The position numbers and the translations under genes are program-made. From the NCBI RefSeq assembly GCF_002280785.1, contig NZ_NCEQ01000007.1, positions 62,001 to 126,000 of the forward strand: a stretch of DNA of 64,000 nucleotides. The letters run 5' to 3'. The notes under the pieces were generated by a model. It was not told where the DNA came from and searched no databases. It was given only the letters and a program-made list of their open reading frames with translations. Source of the stretch: Brevundimonas subvibrioides (GTDB lineage Bacteria > Pseudomonadota > Alphaproteobacteria > Caulobacterales > Caulobacteraceae). Position 1 is the stretch's first letter. Every line of letters begins with the position of its first letter. Shown in pieces: positions 8,270 through 15,642 of the stretch.

Positions 8270-9343
8270 TCAGCCGACGGACATCGTGCGGCGACCCAGA
8301 TGTATACCGCATTCGGTCTTGGCGGCTCCGGACCAGCGGCCGAGGCGGCCGTCCTCGCCGGCCTTGACGACTGTAGTGCAGGGCCAGCAACCGATCGACC
8401 GGTAGCCCTGGTCGATGAGGGGATGCCTCGGCAGGTCCTCGGCGTCGAACCAGGCCTCGACCTGTTCCTCCGACCAGTCGTGCAGCGGATTGACCCGGAT
8501 GCGACCCTGGAAGAGTTCGAACGGCCGCAGGTCATGCCGGTCCAGGGTCTGGTGTCGCTTGCGGCCGGTGATCACAGCGTCGATCCCGGCCAGAGCCCGC
8601 TCGAGCGGACGCACCTTGCGCAGATCGCAGCAGGCGTCGGGGTCGGCGCGCCACAGGTCTTCGTCGGGGTCGAGGTCGGCGCGCTCGCTCGGGTCGGGCG
8701 TGACCAGCCGGACGTCGGTCAGGCCCAGACGCTCCGACAGGGCCTTTCTGTAGGCCAGGGTCTGCAGGAAATGCATGCCGGTATCGAGGAAGATGACCGG
8801 AATCGATGGATCGACGCGAGCGGCCAGCGACAGCAAGACGCCGGCCTCGGCGCCGAACGACGACAGGATCGCGGGCCTCAACCCGAGCGACGGATCCAGC
8901 GCCGCGCAAAGAATGTCCTCCGCGTTGCCGCCCCGGGTTTCGCGATTGAGCCTCTTGACCACGGCCTCCGGCGTCGCTCGTGCGAGGGTTCGGCGCCGCC
9001 AGATCGGCGCCGCGTCCTCCTCTACGGGCTGGTATGTCGCGCTGAAGGCCGCATCCATCCGCCTCCACGCCTCGATGTCTGCGCCAGGGCCCAGCACCAC
9101 GCCGTCGAAGCCGGAGCGGCGCAGATGACGGGCCTGGTCGGGAATGAGCCGCCCCTCGGCGATCAATCGTCCGCGATAGCCGCGCTCGCGCAGGACCGCC
9201 GCGAGGGAAAAGCCTCGCCCATCGCGAAAGGCGTCGAATTCCAGAACCAGAACCCCGGCGTCCCGCGCCGCCGCCTCGACCTCTTCCAACGGAGTCGTCA
9301 CGGGCAGCCGCGCGCCCTCGGGCGCCGTATCAAGCCACTGCAT
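8270..9343 (-). CDS. cysH: DUF934 domain fused to adenylylsulfate (APS/PAPS) reductase CysH
   Basis: A 357-residue two-domain protein. Residues about 1-125 are a DUF934 module (FDAFRDGRGFSLAAVLRERGY, RRSGFDGVVLGPG), which in many proteobacteria is a separate protein beside cysI and cysH. The rest is a thioredoxin-dependent APS/PAPS reductase: PP-loop SSFGAEAGVLL, FLDTGMHF, CCDLRKVRPL, GCWPCT and catalytic Cys in KTECGIHL. The CC plus CxxC set binds a 4Fe-4S cluster, which marks the APS-using type (EC 1.8.4.10). ATG 9343 overlaps the end of cysI by 14 bases. The reductase makes sulfite for CysI. Confidence 0.9.
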   Translation of the reverse strand: MQWLDTAPEGARLPVTTPLEEVEAAARDAGVLVLEFDAFRDGRGFSLAAVLRERGYRGRLIAEGRLIPDQARHLRRSGFDGVVLGPGADIEAWRRMDAAFSATYQPVEEDAAPIWRRRTLARATPEAVVKRLNRETRGGNAEDILCAALDPSLGLRPAILSSFGAEAGVLLSLAARVDPSIPVIFLDTGMHFLQTLAYRKALSERLGLTDVRLVTPDPSERADLDPDEDLWRADPDACCDLRKVRPLERALAGIDAVITGRKRHQTLDRHDLRPFELFQGRIRVNPLHDWSEEQVEAWFDAEDLPRHPLIDQGYRSIGCWPCTTVVKAGEDGRLGRWSGAAKTECGIHLGRRTMSVG

Positions 9344-10997
9344 TGAACGCCCCATAGATGGCGTCGCGGAACGGATCAGCGCCCAGGCGACGAACGGTCT
9401 GCAGGAAGGTCTCGCCCTCGCGCCGCACCTCGAGATAGCGATCCAGCGCCCGTCCGACCGCCGGCGCGACCTCGTCGGCGGCCAGGCTCCGTCCGACGAT
9501 CTCGCCCAGCGCCGCCTGCTCGTCCGCCGAACCGCCGACGGTGATCTGGTAGTATTCCTCGCCCTTCCGGTCGACGCCGAGCACGCCGATGTGGCCGACA
9601 TGGTGGTGGCCGCAGGCGTTGATGCAGCCGCTCATATTGACCCGAATTGGACCCAGCCGTTCCTGATAGTCGAGGTCGGCGAGCTGTTCGGACAGGGCCT
9701 GGGCGACCGGGATCGACCGGGCATTGGCCAGGCTGCAATAGTCCAGCCCGGGGCAGGCGATGATGTCCGTCACCAGGTCCGCGTTCGGGGTCGCCAGACC
9801 GGCTTCGGCCAGCCGCCGCCAGATCTCCGGCGTGTCGTCCAGACGGACATGGGGCAGGACCAGGTTCTGCTCGTAGGCCGCCCGCACCTCGTCGAAGGAA
9901 AAGCGCTCGGCGAGATCCGCGACCAGGTCCATCTGGTCGGCTGTGATGTCGCCCGGAACCCCGCCCTGCGGCTTCAGCGAGATGATGAGGGTCGCATAGC
10001 CCGGCTGGCGATGGCGTCGGACATTGTTGCGCGCGAAACGGGCGAAGTCGGGATCGGCGAGACTCGCCCGGTCGAAGGCCCCGCTGGTCCTCGGCAGGTC
10101 GGCGAAGGGCGGCGGGGCGAAATAGGCGCGGATGCGGGCGACCTCCTCGTCGGGGACCCGCAGGTCCTCGCGCCTCAGGGTGGCGAAGTGGCGCTCGACC
10201 TCCTCGCGGAAGGCGTCGATGCCGAGCGAGGCCACCAGGATCTTGATCCGCGCCTTGTGGATGTTGTCGCGGCGACCCAGCAGGTTCCAGGCCCGGAGGA
10301 TGGCGGTGAGATAGGCCAGCAGATCTCGCCCGGGCACTGCCGGCGCGATCTCCTGCGCGATGTGGGGGATCCGTCCCTGGCCGCCGCCGACGAAGACCCG
10401 AAAGGCCGTCTCTCCATCCTCGCCGCGGATCAGCTGCAGGCCGACGTCGTGGGTGCGCATGGCCGCCCTGTCCTTCGGGGCCGCGATCACCGCGATCTTG
10501 AACTTGCGCGGCAGGAACGAGAATTCGGGGTGGATCGTCGACCACTGGCGCAGGATCTCGCACCAGGGGCGCGGGTCCTCGATCTCGTCGTCCGCGCAAC
10601 CGGCGAAGACGTCCGTCGTCACGTTGCGGATGCAGTTCCCCGAGGTCTGGATGGCGTGCATCTCGACCTCGGCCAGCTCCGACAGGATCGCGGGGACGTC
10701 ACTGAGCGCCGGCCAGTTGTACTGGATGTTGGTGCGGGTCGTGAAATGGCCGTAGCCCTTGTCGTAGACGCGGGCGATGCGGGCGAGGCGGCGCATCTGG
10801 CCGCTGTTCATGGTACCGTAGGGCACCGCGACGCGCAGCATATAGGCGTGGAGCTGCAGATAGACGCCGTTCATCAGGCGCAGCGGCTTGAACTCGTCCT
10901 CGGTCAGGCCGCCCGACACCCGGCGCGAGACCTGGTCGCGGAACTCCTCGATCCGCTCGCGGACCACGGCTGTGTCGAACTCGTCGTACCGGTACAT
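9330..10997 (-). CDS. cysI: Nitrite/sulfite reductase haemoprotein (sulfite reductase)
   Basis: Six-electron reductase with sirohaem and a 4Fe-4S cluster, 555 residues. The sirohaem-binding TSGNCIRNV lies at about 118-126. Cluster ligands are CPGLDYC and CINAC (C-x5-C ... C-x3-C). The context (siroheme synthase, APS reductase, cysteine synthase) makes sulfite the likely substrate, giving sulfide for CysK. No CysJ flavoprotein is present, so electrons may come through ferredoxin and the reductase at 13767-14585 (inference). ATG 10997 overlaps the DUF2849 stop as ATGA. Confidence 0.92.
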   Translation of the reverse strand: MYRYDEFDTAVVRERIEEFRDQVSRRVSGGLTEDEFKPLRLMNGVYLQLHAYMLRVAVPYGTMNSGQMRRLARIARVYDKGYGHFTTRTNIQYNWPALSDVPAILSELAEVEMHAIQTSGNCIRNVTTDVFAGCADDEIEDPRPWCEILRQWSTIHPEFSFLPRKFKIAVIAAPKDRAAMRTHDVGLQLIRGEDGETAFRVFVGGGQGRIPHIAQEIAPAVPGRDLLAYLTAILRAWNLLGRRDNIHKARIKILVASLGIDAFREEVERHFATLRREDLRVPDEEVARIRAYFAPPPFADLPRTSGAFDRASLADPDFARFARNNVRRHRQPGYATLIISLKPQGGVPGDITADQMDLVADLAERFSFDEVRAAYEQNLVLPHVRLDDTPEIWRRLAEAGLATPNADLVTDIIACPGLDYCSLANARSIPVAQALSEQLADLDYQERLGPIRVNMSGCINACGHHHVGHIGVLGVDRKGEEYYQITVGGSADEQAALGEIVGRSLAADEVAPAVGRALDRYLEVRREGETFLQTVRRLGADPFRDAIYGAFNAVA

Positions 10998-11266
10998 CAG
11001 GGCCGCTCCAGACTGTTGCCGACGGTGGGGCCCTGCGAGCGGATCAGCTCCTTGAACCGGTCGCGGCCCGAGGGACGGCCGCCGTCGACCTCGACCAGGT
11101 AGGGGTTGACGAAGGTGGCGGGTCGGAGCGCCGCCTGTGACAGGGCGAGATCGGCGGCGTCGCCGTCGAACCGGCCGGCCTGGTCGAGCGCCCCGACGGG
11201 GTCTCCCGACGCGTCGGCGTAGATCACCCGGCCGTCGGACAGACGGTTGGCGGTCACGATCTTCAT
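10997..11266 (-). CDS. DUF2849 domain protein of sulfite-reduction operon
   Basis: Small protein of 89 residues beginning MKIVTANRLSDGRVIYAD, the DUF2849 family. No catalytic motif or membrane segment is visible. In alphaproteobacteria the family commonly lies between siroheme synthase and sulfite reductase, exactly as here, and both joints are ATGA overlaps. It is therefore translated with cysG and cysI in a fixed order. A role in handling sirohaem or in CysI maturation is possible but not shown. The start ATG 11266 has AGGAGGT-like CAGGAGGTCGCGGC upstream. Confidence 0.85.
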   Translation of the reverse strand: MKIVTANRLSDGRVIYADASGDPVGALDQAGRFDGDAADLALSQAALRPATFVNPYLVEVDGGRPSGRDRFKELIRSQGPTVGNSLERP

Positions 11267-12624
11267 GCCGCGACCTCCTGCGCCGTTGCGCTCGACCGCG
11301 CCCAGGCCGCGACCTCGCCGACGATCAGCAGCGCCGGGCTGACGATCTTCTCGCGGGCCACCAGACGGGCGAGGCCGTCGAGCCGGCCTGTCACGACGCG
11401 CTGATCGGGACGGGACCCGTTCTCGATCACCGCGACCGGCGTGTCGGGCGCCCGGCCGGCTTCGATCAGACCCGCCTGTACCGCCGCGGCGCCGGCGACG
11501 CCCATATAGACGGCGAGCGTGTGGTTGGGGACGGCGAGGGAGGTCCAGTCGGGTCCGGCCCCGCCCGGCCGGGTCTCGGCGGTCACGAAACTCACGGCCT
11601 GCGCCTGGTCGCGATGAGTCAGCGGAATGCCCGCCGCCGCCGCGCATCCCAGGGCGGCGGTGATGCCGGGCACGACGATGACCTCGATCCCGGCGGCCCG
11701 CACGGCCTCCAGCTCCTCACCGCCCCGCCCGAACACGAAGGGGTCGCCGCCCTTCAGGCGGACCACCCGATGCCCGGCCTTCGCCTCGGCGATCATCAGT
11801 TCAGCGATCTGCTCCTGCGGAACGGAGTGCTCGCCGCGTCTCTTGCCGACGTAGATCCGGCGCGCGTCGCGGCGCGCGCGGTCCAGGACGGCGGGCGGCG
11901 CCAGCCGGTCATGGATGATGAGGTCGGCGTCCTGCAGCGCGCGCAGCGCCTTGAGCGTCAGCAGTTCGGGATCGCCCGGGCCGGCCCCGACCAGATGCAC
12001 GACGCCCTTCGGCTGTTCGGGACGGTTCAGCAGGCGCAGCATCTCGCGACGCGCCTCCGCCGTTCGACCCTCGACGGCCAGATCCCGGGGCGCGCCGCGG
12101 AATGCGGCCTCCCAGAACCGACGTCGGGCCGTAAAATCCGGCAGGGTCGCCATCACGGTCTCGCGCAGGCCTTCGGCAAGGCGGGCGAGGCGGTCCAGCC
12201 CCTGGGGCAGGGCCGCCTCGACCCGCGCGCGCACCTCGCGGGCCAGGACCGGCGCGACACCCCCGGTAGCGATCCCGACCACCACCCCGTCCCGATCGAT
12301 CAGGGCGGGGGTGTGGAAATCGCTCAACCCAGGTTGATCGACGACATTGACCTGGGCGCCGGACGTCCGACCCAGTCCGGCGAAGACGGCCGACTGGGTC
12401 GGGTCGGGGAGGGCGATGAAGACCAGCCTGGCGCCGCAAAGATCTTCCGCCTCAGGCCAGCGCGTGATCCACGCCTCGTCAGGCTCGGCGGCCGGCCCTG
12501 CGAACCAGCGCAGTTTCGCCCCGGACCCGTCGAACAGGCGCGCCTTGGCGGCGGCGGCGTCGCCCGCGCCAATCACGACGATCGAGGTTCCCGGCAAGGG
12601 AATGGAGGCGAGGAAAACGCGCAT
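11263..12624 (-). CDS. cysG: Siroheme synthase (uroporphyrinogen methyltransferase / precorrin-2 dehydrogenase / ferrochelatase)
   Basis: Trifunctional enzyme making sirohaem, the cofactor of the sulfite reductase next to it. In the 453-residue protein the N-terminal NAD-binding dehydrogenase/chelatase half has VVIGAGDAAAAKARLF and IATGGVAPVLAREVR. The C-terminal SAM-dependent methyltransferase starts near residue 210 with HLVGAGPGDPELLTLKAL and RLKGGDPFVFGRGGEE. Length and domain order match full CysG. It is the first gene of the minus-strand cys operon, divergent from the LysR gene. Its stop overlaps the DUF2849 start. Confidence 0.94.
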   Translation of the reverse strand: MRVFLASIPLPGTSIVVIGAGDAAAAKARLFDGSGAKLRWFAGPAAEPDEAWITRWPEAEDLCGARLVFIALPDPTQSAVFAGLGRTSGAQVNVVDQPGLSDFHTPALIDRDGVVVGIATGGVAPVLAREVRARVEAALPQGLDRLARLAEGLRETVMATLPDFTARRRFWEAAFRGAPRDLAVEGRTAEARREMLRLLNRPEQPKGVVHLVGAGPGDPELLTLKALRALQDADLIIHDRLAPPAVLDRARRDARRIYVGKRRGEHSVPQEQIAELMIAEAKAGHRVVRLKGGDPFVFGRGGEELEAVRAAGIEVIVVPGITAALGCAAAAGIPLTHRDQAQAVSFVTAETRPGGAGPDWTSLAVPNHTLAVYMGVAGAAAVQAGLIEAGRAPDTPVAVIENGSRPDQRVVTGRLDGLARLVAREKIVSPALLIVGEVAAWARSSATAQEVAA

Positions 12625-12691
12625 CGGATTATTTCACGGCGCTCTGACGGCCGCGCTTCTGTCCCAGCCCTAGGTCCGGCGCCGATGACCA

Positions 12692-12733
12692 ACAAACGAG
12701 ATTGTCTTTGTCGTCCTATTAGGTTTTCTATCA
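12692..12733. promoter_or_regulatory. Candidate LysR-type operator between cysG and lysR
   Basis: The 112-bp divergent gap is AT-rich for this region. It holds an ACAAA / TTTGT inverted pair (12692-12696 and 12707-12711) and TATTAGGTTTTCTATCA at 12717-12733. The core AGGTTTTCT is nearly the same as AGTTTTTCT in front of the ferredoxin reductase and, inverted, in front of cysD. This is the natural site for the adjacent LysR protein, but binding is inferred. Confidence 0.4.
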
Positions 12734-12736
12734 GCG

Positions 12737-13666
12737 ATGGCCCGAACCCTTTTGCCTCTGAACGCCCTGCGCGTCTTTGAGAGCGCCGCAAGGCACCTGA
12801 GCTTCTCGCGCGCGGCGGAGGAGCTGGCGGTGACCCCCGGCGCCGTCAGCCAGCAGATCCGGCAGCTCGAGGAGATCATTCGCGCCCCGCTGTTCAAGCG
12901 CGAGGCCAGGGGGTTGCAACTGACCGACCTCGGCCGGACGTCGGCGCCTCTGGTGGCTGAGGGGCTGGATCGGCTGCGCGACGTCTCGGCCCTCATGCGG
13001 GAACCGCCGCGTCGTCGCCAGGTCTCGATCAGCGTCGCGCCGTCGTTTGCGTCCAAATGGCTGATGCCCCGCATGGACGACTTCCACGCTCTCCATCCGG
13101 AGATCGAGGTCTGGGTGTCGGCGGACATGGAGCCGGTCGCCTTCGACCAGGGCCAGGTCGATCTGGCGATCCGTTATGGCCCCGGCCACTACCCGGGGCA
13201 TGCGAGCGAGCGGCTGCTGATCGAGAGCGTCCTGCCGGTCTGCGCGCCGTCGTTGATGCAGTCGCCGAATGCGATCCGCACCCCGGCGGACCTGGTCCAT
13301 CATGTGCTGCTGCATGACATGTCGGGCGACGGGGACCCCGGGCGACCCGACTGGCCGATGTGGCTGATGGCGCGCGGGGTTCGCCATGCCGAAGCGCGAC
13401 GGGGCTCGCGCTTCAACCAGTCCGCCATGCTGATCGAGGCGGCGGTCGCGGGCCGCGGCGTCGCCCTGGCCAAGCGCACCTTGGCCCAGGCGGATCTGGC
13501 GGCCGGGCGGCTGGTTGCGCCCTTCCACGACGGCGGGGCGGTCGTCGGTTTCGCCTATCATGTGGTGCACCCGAAGGACCGGCCGCTGTCGCCCAGCGCC
13601 AAGGCCTTCACCGACTGGATGAGGAAACAGGCGGCCTTCCACGACACCAGCCTGGACCAGCTCTAG
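12737..13666 (+). CDS. LysR-family transcriptional regulator (GcvA-like)
   Basis: 309-residue LysR regulator. The N-terminal winged helix-turn-helix is LPLNALRVFESAARHLSFSR with AAEELAVTPGAVSQQIRQLE at about residues 7-45. It is followed by a linker and a periplasmic-binding-protein-like effector domain starting near VSISVAPSFASKWLMPRM. The sequence resembles the GcvA subgroup more than CysB. It is divergent from cysG and upstream of the other cys genes, so it is a good candidate regulator of the sulfur genes (inference). The ATG start is at 12737. Confidence 0.9.
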   Translation: MARTLLPLNALRVFESAARHLSFSRAAEELAVTPGAVSQQIRQLEEIIRAPLFKREARGLQLTDLGRTSAPLVAEGLDRLRDVSALMREPPRRRQVSISVAPSFASKWLMPRMDDFHALHPEIEVWVSADMEPVAFDQGQVDLAIRYGPGHYPGHASERLLIESVLPVCAPSLMQSPNAIRTPADLVHHVLLHDMSGDGDPGRPDWPMWLMARGVRHAEARRGSRFNQSAMLIEAAVAGRGVALAKRTLAQADLAAGRLVAPFHDGGAVVGFAYHVVHPKDRPLSPSAKAFTDWMRKQAAFHDTSLDQL

Positions 13667-13678
13667 GGGCGGGGTCGC

Positions 13679-13704
13679 AGTTTTTCTGCCTCACGGCGGC
13701 AGAA
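13679..13704. promoter_or_regulatory. AGTTTTTCT motif and hairpin upstream of ferredoxin reductase
   Basis: AGTTTTTCT at 13679-13687 lies 80 bases before the reductase start. It overlaps a perfect 7-bp inverted repeat, TTCTGCC (13684-13690) and GGCAGAA (13698-13704). The 9-mer recurs inverted upstream of cysD. It could be an operator of the cys regulator or the end of the lysR transcript; no U-run follows the hairpin on the plus strand, so a terminator is less likely. Confidence 0.35.
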
Positions 13705-13766
13705 GAAGTCGTTCGCGCTTCGGCGACGCTGTCTCCTATGGGCGAGGTCCTGCCTGAAGGATCGCC

Positions 13767-14585
13767 ATGACCGACACCCTTGCGCCCGCCCGTCCCGCCG
13801 CCGCTTCCGCCTGGCATGAGCCCCGCATCCTGTGGACCCGGCGCTGGACCGACCGGCTGTTCAGCTTTGCGGTCGAGCGGCCGGAGAGCTTCCGGTTTCG
13901 CTCCGGAGAGTTCGTCATGCTCGGCCTTCCGGCCGAAGACGGAACGGGCAAGCCGACGCTGAGGGCCTATTCGATCGCCAGCCCGGGCTGGGCGGACGCG
14001 CTCGAGTTCTTCTCCATCCAGGTTCCCGCCGGCCCCCTGACCTCGCGGCTCGGACGGCTGGCCGCCGGAGACAGGATCCTGCTGGGCCGCAAGCCGACCG
14101 GCACCCTGGTGCTGGACGCCCTGACCCCTGGCCGGCGACTGTTCCTGATCGCCAGCGGGACAGGTCTGGCGCCCTGGTTGAGCGTGCTGCGCGACCCGGA
14201 CGCCTGGGCGCGCTTCGACCAGATCGTCGTGACCCACACCGTTCGACAGGTGCAGGACCTGGCCTACCGCACCTTCCTGGCGCGCGACATATTCGACGAC
14301 CCCCTGGTCGGCGACCTCGCCCGGGGGCGGCTGTCCTACTATCCGACCGTCACGCGCGAACCGTTCGAGCGGCCGGGACGGATCACGAGACGAATCGAGG
14401 ACGGCGCCCTGTTCTCCGATCTGGATCTTGCTCCCGGCTTCGACCCGGCGACCGATCGCGCCATGTTGTGCGGATCGACGGCCATGATCCGCGATGTGTC
14501 GGCCCTGCTTGAGCGGGCGGGGCTGACGGAGGGCTCCAACGCGGCGCCCGGGGACTACGTCCTCGAACGGGCCTTCGTCGGATGA
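13767..14585 (+). CDS. fpr: Ferredoxin--NADP reductase
   Basis: FAD enzyme moving electrons between NADPH and ferredoxin or flavodoxin. The 272 residues include the FAD motif RAYSIASPGW near residue 70, the pyrophosphate-binding LIASGTGLAPWLSVLRD and a C-terminus ERAFVG typical of bacterial Fpr (an aromatic residue near the end stacks on FAD). Start ATG has AAGGA 6 bases upstream. Its place between the regulator and cysDNC suggests it supplies electrons to the sulfite reductase, which lacks a CysJ partner here (inference). Confidence 0.92.
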   Translation: MTDTLAPARPAAASAWHEPRILWTRRWTDRLFSFAVERPESFRFRSGEFVMLGLPAEDGTGKPTLRAYSIASPGWADALEFFSIQVPAGPLTSRLGRLAAGDRILLGRKPTGTLVLDALTPGRRLFLIASGTGLAPWLSVLRDPDAWARFDQIVVTHTVRQVQDLAYRTFLARDIFDDPLVGDLARGRLSYYPTVTREPFERPGRITRRIEDGALFSDLDLAPGFDPATDRAMLCGSTAMIRDVSALLERAGLTEGSNAAPGDYVLERAFVG

Positions 14586-14591
14586 TCGGTA

Positions 14592-14600
14592 AGAAAAACT
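14592..14600 (-). promoter_or_regulatory. AGTTTTTCT motif upstream of cysD
   Basis: On the minus strand this reads AGTTTTTCT, identical to 13679-13687 and one base off AGGTTTTCT at 12721-12729. It lies 77 bases before cysD. Poly-T runs are rare in this GC-rich region, and all three copies fall in promoter regions of the sulfur island. Candidate regulator site; inference only. Confidence 0.35.
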
Positions 14601-14676
14601 ATCGCCGTCACCCAGATCAAATCGTTCGACGCCGGCCGCATCGGCGGGGTTTGACTGGGGCATCCACGAGGCTTCC

Positions 14677-15642
14677 ATGACCCTTGCCGCACCCCTCATT
14701 CGTCCGACCCCCACGCCATCCGCGCCCCTGGCGCCGATGGGCCGGCTGTCGCCCCACCTCCGGCGTCTGGAGGCCGAGGCCATCGAAATCTTTCGCGAGG
14801 TCGCCGCCACCGCGCGCAACCCGGTGATGCTGTATTCGATCGGCAAGGACTCCGGCGTCCTGCTGCACCTCGCCGCCAAGGCCTTCTATCCGGCGCCGCC
14901 GCCGTTCCCGCTGCTCCACGTCGACACGACCTGGAAGTTCCGCGACATGATCCGGCACCGGGACACGGTCGCGGAAACCTATGGCGTCCGCCTGATGGTC
15001 CACATCAATCGGGACGGCGTGGAGCGTGGCGTCAGCCCCGTCGCCTCGGGCTCGTCGCTGCACACCCAGGTCATGAAGACGGATGCGCTCAAACAGGCGC
15101 TGGATCTGCACGGCTTCGACGTCGCCTTCGGCGGAGCCCGGCGCGACGAGGAGAAAAGCCGGGCCAAGGAGCGGATCTTCTCGGTGCGCGGTCCCGGCCA
15201 CACCTGGGACCCGCGCCGTCAGAAGCCCGAGCTGTGGAAGCTCTGGAACTCGGCCCTCCAGCCCGGCGAATCCCTGCGGGTGTTTCCCCTGTCGAACTGG
15301 ACCGAGCTCGACGTCTGGGAATACACGCGGATCGAGGCCATCCCGGTGGTCCCCCTCTATTTCTCCGCCCTGCGGCCGGTCGTCGAGCGCGACGGCGCCC
15401 TGATCGTGCGCGACGACGAGCGTCTGCCGCTGCAGGCCGGCGAGGTTCCGCAGCTACGCCGTGTCCGCTTCCGTTCGCTCGGCTGCTACCCGCTCTCGGC
15501 CGCCGTCGAGTCGGACGCCGCCGACATCGACTCCGTCATCGCGGAACTGCGCTCCAGCCGGTCTTCCGAGCGCCAGGGCCGGCTGATCGATGCCGACGAG
15601 ACCGCCTCGATGGAGCGCAAGAAGCGCGAGGGCTATTTCTGA
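14677..15642 (+). CDS. cysD: Sulfate adenylyltransferase subunit 2 (CysD)
   Basis: Catalytic ATP-sulfurylase subunit that makes APS from sulfate and ATP, driven by GTP hydrolysis in CysN. 321 residues; the PP-loop motif is [18 protein letters not shown] near residues 51-68, then [13 protein letters not shown] and the conserved [16 protein letters not shown]. The C-terminus [14 protein letters not shown] is diagnostic of CysD. ATG 14677 has GAGG about 8 bases upstream. The stop overlaps the cysNC start by one base (TGATG), so the two subunits are coupled. Confidence 0.96.
   Translation: MTLAAPLIRPTPTPSAPLAPMGRLSPHLRRLEAEAIEIFREVAATARNPVMLYSIGKDSGVLLHLAAKAFYPAPPPFPLLHVDTTWKFRDMIRHRDTVAETYGVRLMVHINRDGVERGVSPVASGSSLHTQVMKTDALKQALDLHGFDVAFGGARRDEEKSRAKERIFSVRGPGHTWDPRRQKPELWKLWNSALQPGESLRVFPLSNWTELDVWEYTRIEAIPVVPLYFSALRPVVERDGALIVRDDERLPLQAGEVPQLRRVRFRSLGCYPLSAAVESDAADIDSVIAELRSSRSSERQGRLIDADETASMERKKREGYF

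Noticed and set aside
15234..15641. Longer N-terminus for CysNC starting inside cysD
   Set aside because: The added residues are an out-of-frame reading of cysD; ATG 15642 sits at the cysD stop and begins just ahead of the GTPase motif.
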